From Dyadobacter sp. CY356 (GTDB lineage Bacteria > Bacteroidota > Bacteroidia > Cytophagales > Spirosomataceae): 64,000 nt of DNA. The notes beneath the pieces are model-generated. The model worked only from the letters and a program-made list of their open reading frames with translations. It was not told the DNA's origin and did not search any database. The position numbers were made by a program, and so were the translations under genes. Where the stretch lies: assembly GCF_021440195.1 (NCBI RefSeq), contig NZ_JAJTSZ010000010.1, positions 124,001 to 188,000 of the forward strand. Direction: 5' to 3'. Numbering within the stretch: the stretch's first letter is position 1; every line of letters begins with the position of its first letter. Below, piece after piece: positions 52,363 to 61,979 of the stretch.

Positions 52363-55300
52363 TTACCCTAAACTCACTTCATGCGGCGAAGTAATTTCCG
52401 GTTTCTTCTTTTCAAAACGGGCTTTAATCCTATCCACAACCAGATAAGCCGAAGGCACGAGCAATAATGTCAGAACCAGGGAGCTTGTCAATCCACCAAT
52501 AATTACCCAGGCCATACCATTCTTGGTTTCAGCACCGGCTCCACTTGCAAGCGCAATGGGTAGCATACCAAATACCATCGCCAAAGTTGTCATCAAAATC
52601 GGGCGAAGACGTTCTTTCCCGGCTTCTACCAGAGCATAAACCACATCGTGCCCCTGTTCTTTTAAATGATTGGTAAAATCGACAATTAAAATTGCATTTT
52701 TCGCAACCAATCCAAGAAGCATGATCATCCCGACAATCGCGAAAACGGTCAGACTTTCCATGGTTAAAGCTAAGGCCAGAAGTGCACCAATTAAAGCAAC
52801 CGGAATTGAAAATAATACTACGAATGGATAAACAACACTTTCGTAAAGCCCAACCATAATAAAATAAACAAGCAAAATCGCGATTACTAAGGCTAGTCCA
52901 AGACTTCCAAAGGCGTCTCCCTGCTGCTGCATTTGTCCTAAATACTGGATAGTTATCCCGTTTGGTAATTTCAGATTTTCCACCTTTGCCTGTATATCAG
53001 CACCAACCGTTCCAACAGGACGACCTACAACCTGTGCATTTACAGATATAGAAGAAAGTCTGTCAATCCGCTGTAAAACGCTTTCACCGATTTGTTCTTC
53101 AACGGATGCAAATTGAGATAACTGAAAAGATTGTCCCTGATTATTCACAAATAGCAGCTGACGAATGTCGGAAGCATTGGTCCGGTCAAACTGATCCAGA
53201 CTTACCAGAATATCATATTCTTTTCCGTTTTGTTTAAATTTAGAACGGTCGTCACCACGAAAACCATTTTGTAAAGCAACACCCACTTCGGCTGCGTTAA
53301 TTCCTAATTGTGCCATACGATCGCGATCAAGAATTACTTTAACCTCCGGTTTCGGATCCTGCACGGAGTATTTGACATCCTGAGTACCCGGAATGGATTC
53401 TGCTACCTGTTTCACCATGGCCGAGGCTCTCCTGATCGAATCAAGATTGGTGCCTTTTATAGCAATCTGAATGGGCGCTTCGGATGTTCCAACCAACCCT
53501 GTTGGGCTAACAGTTACCTTTGTCCCAGGAATTTTCGCAACCTCATTTTTGACGACAACGCTAAAATCTTCTGTTGAAATAACCCTCTCTTTTTTATCAA
53601 TCAATTTTACGTTTAAAGTTGATAAATTACTGTTAGAAGAAGATGTCAGGTTATTGCTGCTGTATCCGATATTGCTGAAAACGTTGGTCACTTCCGGATG
53701 TTTAAGCAACATTTGTTCGGCGCGCTGGGCCACTTTATTACTCTCATAAATGGAAGCAGTTGGTGCCAGTTCAATTTGAACCGTGAATTCGCCCTGATCA
53801 CTTGCCGGCATGAAAGCTGCGCCAATGAATCCTGCCGGAACGAGTGCAATTGCACCAATCAGCAGTGCAAGAACGCCGAGAAACACATATCTTTTATGAC
53901 TTAAAACTTTCAAAAGGATCCTTCCGTAAGCGTTTTGCAGACGGGTCAGGAAATTTTCAAAACCCAAATTTAATCTACCCCACAAAGAAGTTTTGCTTAA
54001 TACTTCCAGCTTTCCAAAACGTGATACCAGAAGTGGTGTCAAAGTAAACGAAACGAACAAACTCATTAAAGTAGAAAATACTACAACGAGCGAAAACTCA
54101 CGAAGAATATTACCGATCAACCCGCCTGTCATGGCCAGCGGAACAAAAACCACAACGTCAACCAGTGTAATAGCCAGTGCGGTAAACCCAATTTCACTAC
54201 GTCCGTCCAATGCGGCCTGCCAGCGGCTTTTACCCATTTCCAGATGTCGGTTGATGTTTTCCAACACCACAATCGAGTCATCCACCAAAATACCAACGAC
54301 CAGCGAAAGTGCCATCAAGGTCATCAGATTCAGCGAAAATCCTAAAAGATACATTAAAATGAATGTTGGGATAATCGATGACGGAAGCGCTACCAGAACG
54401 AAAAGCGACGAGCGGAAACTATGTAAAAACATAAGCATAACCACAGATACGATCGCCACCGCCAGAAATAAATCCTCAACTACTGCATTAGCCGAAGCGA
54501 GTGTGTAAGTAGACTGGTCCGCAGCGATATTAAATTTCAACCCTGTTGAAGCATATTGTTTTTCAAGGGAAATAATTTTTGCTTTTACCTGCTTGCTAAC
54601 TTCTACCGCATTCGCATCGGATTGTTTCAAAACCTGCAATCCAATAGAAGGTCTGGCATTGATATGGTTTATGGCTGTTGGTTTAGTGGTTGCATCTACA
54701 ACTTCTGCAACATCTTTTAACAAAACTTCACCACCATCTGTCGTTCTGGATACCACAAGGTTTCTGAATCCATCTGTATTGGTAACCGAAGCGTCAAAGC
54801 GTATAGATAATTGCGATTCCCTCGTTTCAAGCTGTCCGGCCGGATAACTTGTATTTGCATTATTAATAGCCGCTGCAATTTGTCCGATCGAAAGATTGTA
54901 AGCTCTCAATTTTTGCGCATCTACATTAATCTGGATTTCTCTTTCGTTACCGCCGATTAAATCAATCCGGCCAACACCGGCAGCGTTTGATAGCTGTGGT
55001 TGCAGTTCGTCATCAATCAGATCATAGAGTTTGGCCGGAGAAATGTTCGCTGTCACACCCATCCTGAGCACAGGAAGTTCGTCTGTCGAGAATTTATTAA
55101 TCGTAGGACGATCCGCTTCATCCGGCAAAAGATTGATAATCTGCTCTACTTTACGCTGTGCATCCTGTTGCGCAAGCGTTACGTCAACGCCGTTTTTCAG
55201 CTGGATCACAACAATAGAAGCACCTTCCTGAGAGGTAGAATTTATACGATCCAGACCTTCAATCGAAGCAAGTGCATCTTCGATTCTTTTCGTTACGTTT

Positions 55301-55482
55301 GTCTCAACCTCATCTGCCGATGCCCCGCGGTATGTGGTTGAAACACTGATCACATTTGCCTCAAATTTCGGCAAAAGATTATAGGAAAGCTGCTGGTAAC
55401 TGATCACACCGAAAAGTATCAATACGGTGAAAATTGTAGTAATCAACAGCGGTCTTTTAACTGATAATTCGGTTATAGACAT
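52363..55482 (-). CDS. RND efflux pump inner-membrane transporter (AcrB/MexB type)
   Basis: 1039 residues, full length. Twelve membrane helices in two halves, proton-relay acidic pair in GILVDDSIVVLENINRH, an N-terminal VKRPLLITTIFTVLILFGVI helix and conserved GASADEVETNVTKRIEDAL porter region. It pumps hydrophobic compounds from periplasm or inner membrane, driven by protons, as a trimer with the adaptor and TolC-like protein encoded just before it (39-bp gap). The gene ends against a bidirectional terminator. Confidence 0.93.
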   Translation of the reverse strand: MSITELSVKRPLLITTIFTVLILFGVISYQQLSYNLLPKFEANVISVSTTYRGASADEVETNVTKRIEDALASIEGLDRINSTSQEGASIVVIQLKNGVDVTLAQQDAQRKVEQIINLLPDEADRPTINKFSTDELPVLRMGVTANISPAKLYDLIDDELQPQLSNAAGVGRIDLIGGNEREIQINVDAQKLRAYNLSIGQIAAAINNANTSYPAGQLETRESQLSIRFDASVTNTDGFRNLVVSRTTDGGEVLLKDVAEVVDATTKPTAINHINARPSIGLQVLKQSDANAVEVSKQVKAKIISLEKQYASTGLKFNIAADQSTYTLASANAVVEDLFLAVAIVSVVMLMFLHSFRSSLFVLVALPSSIIPTFILMYLLGFSLNLMTLMALSLVVGILVDDSIVVLENINRHLEMGKSRWQAALDGRSEIGFTALAITLVDVVVFVPLAMTGGLIGNILREFSLVVVFSTLMSLFVSFTLTPLLVSRFGKLEVLSKTSLWGRLNLGFENFLTRLQNAYGRILLKVLSHKRYVFLGVLALLIGAIALVPAGFIGAAFMPASDQGEFTVQIELAPTASIYESNKVAQRAEQMLLKHPEVTNVFSNIGYSSNNLTSSSNSNLSTLNVKLIDKKERVISTEDFSVVVKNEVAKIPGTKVTVSPTGLVGTSEAPIQIAIKGTNLDSIRRASAMVKQVAESIPGTQDVKYSVQDPKPEVKVILDRDRMAQLGINAAEVGVALQNGFRGDDRSKFKQNGKEYDILVSLDQFDRTNASDIRQLLFVNNQGQSFQLSQFASVEEQIGESVLQRIDRLSSISVNAQVVGRPVGTVGADIQAKVENLKLPNGITIQYLGQMQQQGDAFGSLGLALVIAILLVYFIMVGLYESVVYPFVVLFSIPVALIGALLALALTMESLTVFAIVGMIMLLGLVAKNAILIVDFTNHLKEQGHDVVYALVEAGKERLRPILMTTLAMVFGMLPIALASGAGAETKNGMAWVIIGGLTSSLVLTLLLVPSAYLVVDRIKARFEKKKPEITSPHEVSLG

Positions 55483-55521
55483 ATTTGTATGTTTTAAAGA
55501 TTTCCGGAATATACTTCCGGT

Positions 55522-56577
55522 CTATTTTGATATCTGAACAGGTTTACCGTCAGTTAGATTTAACTGGCCCGTTGTCACAACCTGATCGCCGGGCTGCAAT
55601 CCACCACGTACTTCTATAAGGTCTCCCAATTCACGACCCACAGAAATTTTGCGTTGTTTGGCTACATTGTTATTAACCACATACACATAAGGATTTTTGA
55701 TACTTTCCACCAAAGCAATCCGTGGAATCTGCAACGATTTTTCCTTAGATTTTTGAGAAAAATCGACATTCACAAATGTTCCGGCTTTGAGCGGTCCGGC
55801 GTTAGCTACGGTGATTTCAACCTGATAACTGTGCTCTTCATTCCCTCGCGGTGCGATGTAGGAAATCTGTCCGGGATATATTTTGCCTGAAAGAACATCT
55901 GCACTTACTTTCACTTTCTGGCTTTCATGAAGCTGATAAACGTCTTTTTCATTCACCATAACCTGCACTTTTAACCGCGAAACATCCAGGATTGTACCCA
56001 AAACAGTACCGGCATTCACAAACTCTCCAACCTCAATATCCTTTTTCACAATTCTTCCGCTGATCGGTGCTTTTACAGTCGCATCCTGAATCTGTTTGGT
56101 AATTTGCTCTGCCTTATTAACAGCATTTTCGTAATCATATTTGGTCTGGTTCAGCTGTAATTCCGTCGTTGCGTTTCCGGCGTAAAGCGTGTTATAACGC
56201 GTTACATCTTTTTTCAATTTATCAATATTGAGCTGCGTTGCCTGCAAGGCAAGCTGGTTCAGTTTATTGTCTATCTGAATCAGTGTGGAGCCTTTGGAAA
56301 CTTGGCTTCCAAGATCAAAATTGACATTCAAAACCTGTCCCTGACTCGTAGCCATGATGGAAGTTTCACGGAAAGGGATCAAATTCCCGGTTTTAAGCAG
56401 CATTTGACTCACCGTATCTTCACTGACCGAGATCACCGTAACCGGTATCGGTGCGTTTGTGATGGTGACAGGTTTATTCTTTTCATCAATATTTTTCTTA
56501 TTGGAAACCAGCCTGGCACCTATTAAAACTACAATGGCAAGTATAGCCAGTGTTATAATTAATGTTGTTTTTTTCAT
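55522..56577 (-). CDS. RND periplasmic adaptor (membrane fusion protein)
   Basis: 351 residues with an N-terminal membrane anchor (LIITLAILAIVVLIGARL). Order: lipoyl-like half motifs (VNFDLGSQVSKGSTLIQID and VKAPISGRIVKKDIEVGEFV), alpha-hairpin between them, then beta-barrel (VMVNEKDVYQL) and membrane-proximal domain. It links the RND trimer to the outer-membrane channel. It is 21 bp after the TolC-like gene and 39 bp before the transporter in one operon. Confidence 0.92.
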   Translation of the reverse strand: MKKTTLIITLAILAIVVLIGARLVSNKKNIDEKNKPVTITNAPIPVTVISVSEDTVSQMLLKTGNLIPFRETSIMATSQGQVLNVNFDLGSQVSKGSTLIQIDNKLNQLALQATQLNIDKLKKDVTRYNTLYAGNATTELQLNQTKYDYENAVNKAEQITKQIQDATVKAPISGRIVKKDIEVGEFVNAGTVLGTILDVSRLKVQVMVNEKDVYQLHESQKVKVSADVLSGKIYPGQISYIAPRGNEEHSYQVEITVANAGPLKAGTFVNVDFSQKSKEKSLQIPRIALVESIKNPYVYVVNNNVAKQRKISVGRELGDLIEVRGGLQPGDQVVTTGQLNLTDGKPVQISK

Positions 56578-56598
56578 TGCCTTATACTATTTGTAATG

Positions 56599-57927
56599 TC
56601 AAAGTTGATTAAAGAAAGGTATCAGTGTGCCTTGCGCCTGTTCCAGATCCAGCTTGGCCTGATAAAAATTGATCAGTGAATTCACGTAATCCGTTTGCGC
56701 CTGGCGGTAAGAATTTTCAGCGTTGATCAAATCTGTGAGCGGCGCCGTTCCCTGTTTGTATTGAAGCGTCGTCATGTCATACACTTTTCGTGCCAATTTT
56801 ACATTTCGATCGTCATTTTCTACATTAATCTTTGATTGCTGGATTTGGGACTGAGAATTGTTAAAGGCAAGACGGTAGGACTGAACATTCATTTTTTGCT
56901 GTTCTTCCTGAGTAACCACCTTAATCCGTGCCTGCTGGATTTGCGCACTTCTGCTGAAACCATCAAAAATTGGAATATTTAATTTCAATCCGATCGTCCC
57001 GAAACCGATAAAGTTTTTGAAAGAATTGCCAAATTCATTCGTTAGCGCCATTTGACCGTAGCGGGCATTAAAACTCAAACGTGGCAAATATCCCGCCTTT
57101 ATTCTATCCTGATCCAGACGGTTCAGCGTAAGTTGATTTTCGTTTAACTGATAACTTGTAAGATTTTTAGCATCAAACGGAGATTCTGAAACCGCAGGAA
57201 GCTGAGTCAGTATCAGAGAGTCCTTTAAAACTAATTCCTGATCCTGGTCGAGCCCCATTTGATATTTCAACCGGTTTAATGCAAGTGTTACATTTGTTTT
57301 TGCCAGAGATAGCTGAGATTTATTACTATTATAATTTACATCTGTCCGGTCATAATCAACTGGTTGAATGACGCCGTTATCGCGTTGCAGTTTCAGAATG
57401 TTAAGTACCTGCTGCGTTCTTTCAAGGTTATCCTGCAAAAGTGAGATTTGCTGCTGAGAGACAAATACCTGATAGTAATTTTTCGATACCTGATAAATGA
57501 TTTCTTCTTGTGTTTGTCTGTCATTCAGTTCAGCACGTTGTTGATTTGGCTTGTTCGCCTTGATGCCGGTCAACAATGCCTGATCAAAAATTACCTGCTC
57601 CGCGGAGGCCGTAAAGTTTGTCTGGTATTTAGAACCAAGGGCAATCCGGGTTGGCTCGGGGCCAAAAACACCGGCAGGCAAAACCGTAGTCTGTAATTTC
57701 AGGTTATCATCAAAAGTTCCGGTTCCGGAAATCTGAGGCAGATAGGTAGCCAAAGCCTGCCGCGATTGCTGCCGTGCATTTTCTTTTTGATACTGAGCAA
57801 TGCGTACGGTACCGAAATGTTTAAGACCATAATCTATGCAATCCTTTAATGACCAGGCTGTTTGTGCCTGCGATATCACTGGTAAAGCGATCAGCATAAT
57901 CACTTCACAATAAAATCTTCTTTTCAT
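56599..57927 (-). CDS. TolC-family outer-membrane efflux protein
   Basis: 442 residues with a signal peptide (VIMLIALPVISQAQ). Two related helical halves with TolC features: WSLKDCIDYGLKHFG at the start and QYKQGTAPLTDLINAENSYRQA near the end. It forms the outer-membrane channel of the tripartite pump. The 54-bp gap to the marR gene upstream contains inverted-repeat sites that are repeated at the marR promoter, so this promoter or read-through is probably controlled by MarR. Confidence 0.9.
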   Translation of the reverse strand: MKRRFYCEVIMLIALPVISQAQTAWSLKDCIDYGLKHFGTVRIAQYQKENARQQSRQALATYLPQISGTGTFDDNLKLQTTVLPAGVFGPEPTRIALGSKYQTNFTASAEQVIFDQALLTGIKANKPNQQRAELNDRQTQEEIIYQVSKNYYQVFVSQQQISLLQDNLERTQQVLNILKLQRDNGVIQPVDYDRTDVNYNSNKSQLSLAKTNVTLALNRLKYQMGLDQDQELVLKDSLILTQLPAVSESPFDAKNLTSYQLNENQLTLNRLDQDRIKAGYLPRLSFNARYGQMALTNEFGNSFKNFIGFGTIGLKLNIPIFDGFSRSAQIQQARIKVVTQEEQQKMNVQSYRLAFNNSQSQIQQSKINVENDDRNVKLARKVYDMTTLQYKQGTAPLTDLINAENSYRQAQTDYVNSLINFYQAKLDLEQAQGTLIPFFNQL

Positions 57928-57935
57928 ACTAATAA

Positions 57936-57973
57936 GTTGATGTGTCTACTGTGGATATATCAACTATATATCC
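57936..57973 (-). promoter_or_regulatory. Candidate MarR operators between marR and the TolC-like gene
   Basis: GTTGATGTGTCTAC (57936-57949) and, inverted, GTGGATATATCAAC (57951-57964) share the consensus GTTGATATRTCYAC with a third copy at the marR promoter. GGATATAT-N5-ATATATCC (57953-57973) is a perfect inverted repeat overlapping the second. Confidence 0.55.
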
Positions 57974-57981
57974 AAATTTTT

Positions 57982-58455
57982 TTATTCTTTTATTACATTT
58001 GAGATTTTTCTGACAATGGAAATCAGAGAATCTATTTCCTCCTGACTGATGGAAGCAGTCATACGTCTGTCAATATCTTCAATTGATTCCATCATTTTTG
58101 TTACGACCATTTTTCCGGCCGGAGTTAGCTCTATCAGGTTTTTACGACGATCATTTGAATCACCTACAATCTTGATATAACCATCTCTTGAAAGCGTTTG
58201 AATGGAGCGCTGAATGCCTCCTTTGTCCTTCTGAGTAAAATTAGCTATCTCTTGCTGTGATGGAGAATTTCCCTCGCGCAGGTAAACGACAAATAAAATC
58301 TGAAGCTGCTCCACCTGTAAAGTATAGCCCATTCTGGCCAGTTCTTTATTTGTATTACGACCAACAAGATGCGAAACGGTGATAATGTTGAACAACATCA
58401 TTTTGCTCAGACGCTCATAGTTTGCTTTGTTCAGTTCTTTAACTTCTATATCCAT
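57982..58455 (-). CDS. MarR-family transcriptional regulator of the RND operon
   Basis: 157 residues, cytoplasmic. Winged-helix core SQQEIANFTQKDKGGIQRSI (recognition helix) and wing DGYIKIVGDSNDRRKNLIEL, flanked by dimerisation helices, as in MarR repressors. It is the first gene of the minus-strand operon and likely represses itself and the pump until a ligand binds. The start is close to the -7 element, so the mRNA may be nearly leaderless. Confidence 0.9.
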   Translation of the reverse strand: MDIEVKELNKANYERLSKMMLFNIITVSHLVGRNTNKELARMGYTLQVEQLQILFVVYLREGNSPSQQEIANFTQKDKGGIQRSIQTLSRDGYIKIVGDSNDRRKNLIELTPAGKMVVTKMMESIEDIDRRMTASISQEEIDSLISIVRKISNVIKE

Positions 58456-58459
58456 GGTA

Positions 58460-58490
58460 CAAAGATAAAATAGGTAGACATATCAACCAA
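58460..58490 (-). promoter_or_regulatory. marR promoter with embedded operator
   Basis: On the minus strand TTG (58488-58490), 20 bp, then TATCTTTG (58460-58467) match the Bacteroidota -33/-7 consensus. GTTGATATGTCTAC (58474-58487) fills the spacer, as a repressor site would. Confidence 0.6.
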
Positions 58491-58725
58491 ATTAATTTTG
58501 CTAATATTTATTTTATATTTTAAAGTGCGAGAAAAATATACTTATACCTGGATTAAGTTGAAAAAAAAATTTAAAAAATCAAGAAATGGGTGGGTGAAAT
58601 TGGTAATTTAACTGTTGTATTTATTTAACTTACGAAGTTATTTGAATTCGATGGCGACGGATGGTTTTATCCGTTTGACTTTCAAGAACAAATCCTGAAT
58701 CAATTATTAACTATTTTCTTTTGAG

Positions 58726-59256
58726 ATGAATCGTAGAGAAGCCGTTCAAAAATTGACCCTTCTGATGGGAGGCGTCATTTCTGCACCTTTAATGGCTGGT
58801 GTGATGGGAGAAAGGCTGAATTTTGGCCCATCTGTCGAAGTTTCTGCTGAGCAGGAAGCACTGCTTGCCGATATTGCTGATGTTATTATTCCGACTACAA
58901 AAACGCCTGGTGCGAAAGCTGCCGGGGTTGAAAAATTTATCACGCGTGTGATGCGTGACTGTTATGTGGAAGAGGAACAGCAGAAGTTTTATGCCGGCGT
59001 TGAAAGACTGAATAAAAGCAGTAATGATGTTTATGGAAAAGGATTCGCAGCACTTGATGCGACCCAGAAAAATGATATCGTAAAACGCAGTACGACCGCA
59101 GACAAACCTTTTTTCCTGCAAATGAAGGGGCTTACAGTAACCGGTTATTTCACATCCGAAATCGGAGCGACACAGGCGCTGGATTATCTGCCGATTCCTG
59201 GCAGATTTGAGGGTTCTTATCCGATGAAAGAGGGACAAAAAACCTGGGCACTTTAA
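58726..59256 (+). CDS. Gluconate 2-dehydrogenase subunit 3-family protein with Tat-like signal
   Basis: 176 residues. The N-terminus NRREAVQKLTLLMGGVISAP is a probable twin-arginine signal. The mature part (LLADIADVIIPTTKTPGAKA at its start; TVTGYFTSEIGATQALDYLP near the end) matches the small subunit of membrane/periplasmic sugar dehydrogenases. It is 40 bp upstream of a GMC oxidoreductase that lacks a signal, so the small subunit may carry the folded large subunit through Tat. Likely partner of the complex; acts in the periplasm. Confidence 0.87.
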   Translation: MNRREAVQKLTLLMGGVISAPLMAGVMGERLNFGPSVEVSAEQEALLADIADVIIPTTKTPGAKAAGVEKFITRVMRDCYVEEEQQKFYAGVERLNKSSNDVYGKGFAALDATQKNDIVKRSTTADKPFFLQMKGLTVTGYFTSEIGATQALDYLPIPGRFEGSYPMKEGQKTWAL

Positions 59257-59296
59257 GATCTTAACCTTTCTAAATTATTAAAAATTAATTGTCACC

Positions 59297-61012
59297 ATGG
59301 CGAATTTAAATGTTAATGCAGTAAAAGATATGACCTACGATGCCATCGTAATCGGTTCGGGTGTTTCCGGCGGTTGGGCAGCGAAGGAGTTGACGGAAAA
59401 AGGATTAAGAGTATTGATGCTTGAAAAAGGGAAACCGCTTGAACACGTTACCGGATACGAAAACGCGTTGAAAGATCCCTGGGAAATGAAATACAACGGT
59501 CGGTTGACTGTTAAACAAAAGGAAACACATCCATTTCTTTCCCGTGATTATCCGTACAATGAGATGACGGAAAAGTACTGGATGAACGATTCAGATTCTC
59601 CGTACGAGGAAAAGAAAAGATTTGACTGGTTCAGACCAAATATTGTTGGTGGTAAATCCATTATGTGGGGGCGCCAGTCTTATCGTTGGAGTGATCTGGA
59701 TTTCGAAGCAAATCTGAAAGACGGAATTGCGGTCGACTGGCCGATCCGTTATAAGGACGTTGCGCCTTGGTATTCTTATGTTGAAAAACATGTAGGAATC
59801 TCTGGTGAAAAACTGGGTCTGCCACAGCTGCCGGACAGTGATTTTTTGCCGCCGATGGAAATGTACCATGTTGAAAAAGAAGTCCGTAAGAGACTGGAAA
59901 AACAATTTCCTGGTCGTACCATGACCATTGGACGCGTTGCAAACCTTTCTCAGCCTGACAAAATCCAGCTGGAAGGTGGCCGTTCTCCATGTCAGTATCG
60001 AAACCGTTGTTCGTATGGTTGTCCATACGGCGCCTATTTCAGTACGCAGTCAAGCACATTACCACCGGCTGTGAAAACCGGACTTTTGACACTTCGTCCG
60101 GATTCGGTTGTCAGGGAAATTGTTTATGATAAAGTAAAACAAAAAGCGACCGGCGTGAAGGTTACCGATTCTGTGACTTTGCAGGAGCGTGAATATTTTG
60201 CCAAAATTATATTTGTTTGTGCCAGCGCAATCGGTACTTCATTGGTTCTTTTGAATTCGACCTCGGATCGTTTTCCAAATGGTTTGGGTAATGATTCCGG
60301 CGAACTTGGACATAACTTGATGGATCACCATTTCCGTACGGGTGCTAGTGGTGTTTGGGAAGGCGATCTCGACAAATATTATTTTGGGCGTCGAGCAAAC
60401 GGTATCTATGTGCCGCGTTACCAGAATATTGGAAACGATAAGCGAGATTATATCCGTGGATTTGGATATCAGGGAGGCGGCGGACGTCAGGGCTGGCAGC
60501 GAAATGTTGCTGAACTCGCTTTCGGTGCTGATTTCAAAGAAGATCTGACAACGCCGGGACAATGGACGATGGGTTTCGGAGGTTTTGGTGAAACATTGCC
60601 ATACCACGAAAACAGGATGTTCCTGAATAAAGAGAAAAAAGATAAGTGGGGCATGCCAACTGTCGTTTTTGATGCAGAATTACGCGAAAATGAAATGAAA
60701 ATGCGTAAGGATATGAAAAACGACGCCGCTGAAATGCTTGAAAAATCCGGTGTTAAAAATGTGAAAACGCATGACAACGGATCTTATCTTGGTATGGCCA
60801 TTCACGAAATGGGAACGGCGCGTATGGGTCGTGATCCAAAAACTTCGGTTTTGAATGGAAATAACCAGCTGCATGCTGTGAAAAATGTATTCGTTACGGA
60901 TGGCGCTGCAATGGTTTCGGCTTCCTGCGTGAACCCGTCACTGACCTATATGGCGCTTACAGCCAGAGCTGCGGATTTTGCAGTGAAGGAATTGAAGAAG
61001 AAGAATATTTAA
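59297..61012 (+). CDS. GMC-family oxidoreductase (sugar dehydrogenase catalytic subunit)
   Basis: 571 residues without a signal peptide. FAD-binding AIVIGSGVSGGWAAKELTEK at the N-terminus, catalytic-region HEMGTARMG and C-terminal VNPSLTYMALTARAAD identify the GMC family. C232, C238 and C242 (C-x5-C-x3-C) match the spacing of the 3Fe-4S cluster cysteines known in FAD-dependent glucose dehydrogenase alpha subunits. It should oxidise a sugar or sugar acid (position 1, 2 or 3 of the ring not deducible) and pass electrons through the cluster. It forms a complex with the upstream subunit; no cytochrome c gene is adjacent. A strong terminator follows. Confidence 0.9.
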   Translation: MANLNVNAVKDMTYDAIVIGSGVSGGWAAKELTEKGLRVLMLEKGKPLEHVTGYENALKDPWEMKYNGRLTVKQKETHPFLSRDYPYNEMTEKYWMNDSDSPYEEKKRFDWFRPNIVGGKSIMWGRQSYRWSDLDFEANLKDGIAVDWPIRYKDVAPWYSYVEKHVGISGEKLGLPQLPDSDFLPPMEMYHVEKEVRKRLEKQFPGRTMTIGRVANLSQPDKIQLEGGRSPCQYRNRCSYGCPYGAYFSTQSSTLPPAVKTGLLTLRPDSVVREIVYDKVKQKATGVKVTDSVTLQEREYFAKIIFVCASAIGTSLVLLNSTSDRFPNGLGNDSGELGHNLMDHHFRTGASGVWEGDLDKYYFGRRANGIYVPRYQNIGNDKRDYIRGFGYQGGGGRQGWQRNVAELAFGADFKEDLTTPGQWTMGFGGFGETLPYHENRMFLNKEKKDKWGMPTVVFDAELRENEMKMRKDMKNDAAEMLEKSGVKNVKTHDNGSYLGMAIHEMGTARMGRDPKTSVLNGNNQLHAVKNVFVTDGAAMVSASCVNPSLTYMALTARAADFAVKELKKKNI

Positions 61013-61034
61013 TTGTTTAGATTAGAACATTTTT

Positions 61035-61078
61035 ATCCGCCAATCGAAATTCTTTGAATTTTGGTTGGCGGATTTTTT
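61035..61078 (+). terminator. Strong terminator after the GMC gene
   Basis: Eighteen-bp stem with wobbles (61035-61052 with 61056-61073, outer ATCCGCCAA/TTGGCGGAT) and a T-run. Confidence 0.85.
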
Positions 61079-61080
61079 GT

Positions 61081-61300
61081 CCCCAGGGTTGGAAACCCTG
61101 CGCTGCAATGTCGGCCATGCCTACGGCATTTGTTCGATTAATTCTGTTTCAATTTTTATCGATTTAATAGGATTACGATATTGACAGGACGTTGTTAGTT
61201 GTCTACGGCGTTTATTTTTAAAGATAAATTTCCAACAAAAAATGCCGTAGGCATGCCTGCGCGGCCCGGACCCACATTGTAGCCCTGGAATTCATTTCGG
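61081..61300. repeat. REP-like inverted pair
   Basis: The left half (61081-61130: CAGGGTT-GG-AAACCCTG, GCTGCAATGTCGGCCATG, CCTACGGCATT) is the reverse complement of the core of the repeats near the Y1 transposase; the right half (61241-61300: AATGCCGTAGGCATG, GCGGCCCGGACCCACATTG) is in direct orientation. Together they form a BIME-like pair about 110 bp apart. The rest of the 480-bp gap before the DUF7674 gene holds no gene. Confidence 0.7.
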
Positions 61301-61492
61301 AGTTTATGATGCGGCCGATATTTACCTTCAACAAATCTTCCAAATTGATAAAATCATATCAAAATGATACGCCATTATTTGGCTTTAAAAAAATGCCACA
61401 CTTTAAATTAATTGACCTTCAATAAGTTAATCTCTAATAAAAATTCTGGTTCCTTTTTGGTATTCACCTTTCCATATCAATTTACAAAAACG

Positions 61493-61771
61493 ATGAAAAG
61501 GAAAATATCCAGAGGGATTTACAAGCAAATGCAGAAGTTCGCAGACCTCACCCAAACCATGATTGTCAGAGGAAATATATCGCGCGCGAAAAAATGTTTC
61601 GCTGTCGCTGAAAATCTGTTTATCAACGGAAATAAAGAAACACAAAGAGCAATTTCAAACGTCTACCTATATTCTGTTTCAGGTATGCTGGAATTGAAAC
61701 ATTTCAACACCGAAAAAATACTTCCAAATGCCTTGAAAAGGGAATACATTAAACAAATCAACGCCTTTTAG
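61493..61771 (+). CDS. DUF7674-like small protein upstream of kdp
   Basis: 92 residues from the ATG at 61493 (MKRKISRGIYKQM); the frame opens at 61412 but the first part reads as leader. The stretch FADLTQTMIVRGNISRAKKCFAVAENLF and ending LKREYIKQINAF is typical of a small helical family (DUF7674, from memory) that I associate with Bacteroidota potassium/kdp loci. No signal peptide, so cytoplasmic. Function unknown; the location 209 bp before the kdp mini-genes suggests a link to potassium uptake. Confidence 0.6.
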   Translation: MKRKISRGIYKQMQKFADLTQTMIVRGNISRAKKCFAVAENLFINGNKETQRAISNVYLYSVSGMLELKHFNTEKILPNALKREYIKQINAF

Positions 61772-61979
61772 GTCATGGGAAAGCTTGAATTGCTGCTTCA
61801 CTTCAAACCTTTCATTCTGATAAAATCCTATCATTTTGAGTTGCTTTTTTCAGGGTTTAGGTTGGTGTTTATGATGTTATCTTTTTGATTTAAAATGAGT
61901 TACGTAATGTCTGTTTAAGGCGGAATAAATTTGGTATTAATAAATGAAAACTCTATCATTCAATAAATTTTAAAATAGT

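Noticed and set aside
61772-61979. Possible riboswitch before the kdp genes
   Set aside because: I could not find a structure matching a known potassium- or c-di-AMP-linked riboswitch; only AT-rich sequence with weak pairing.
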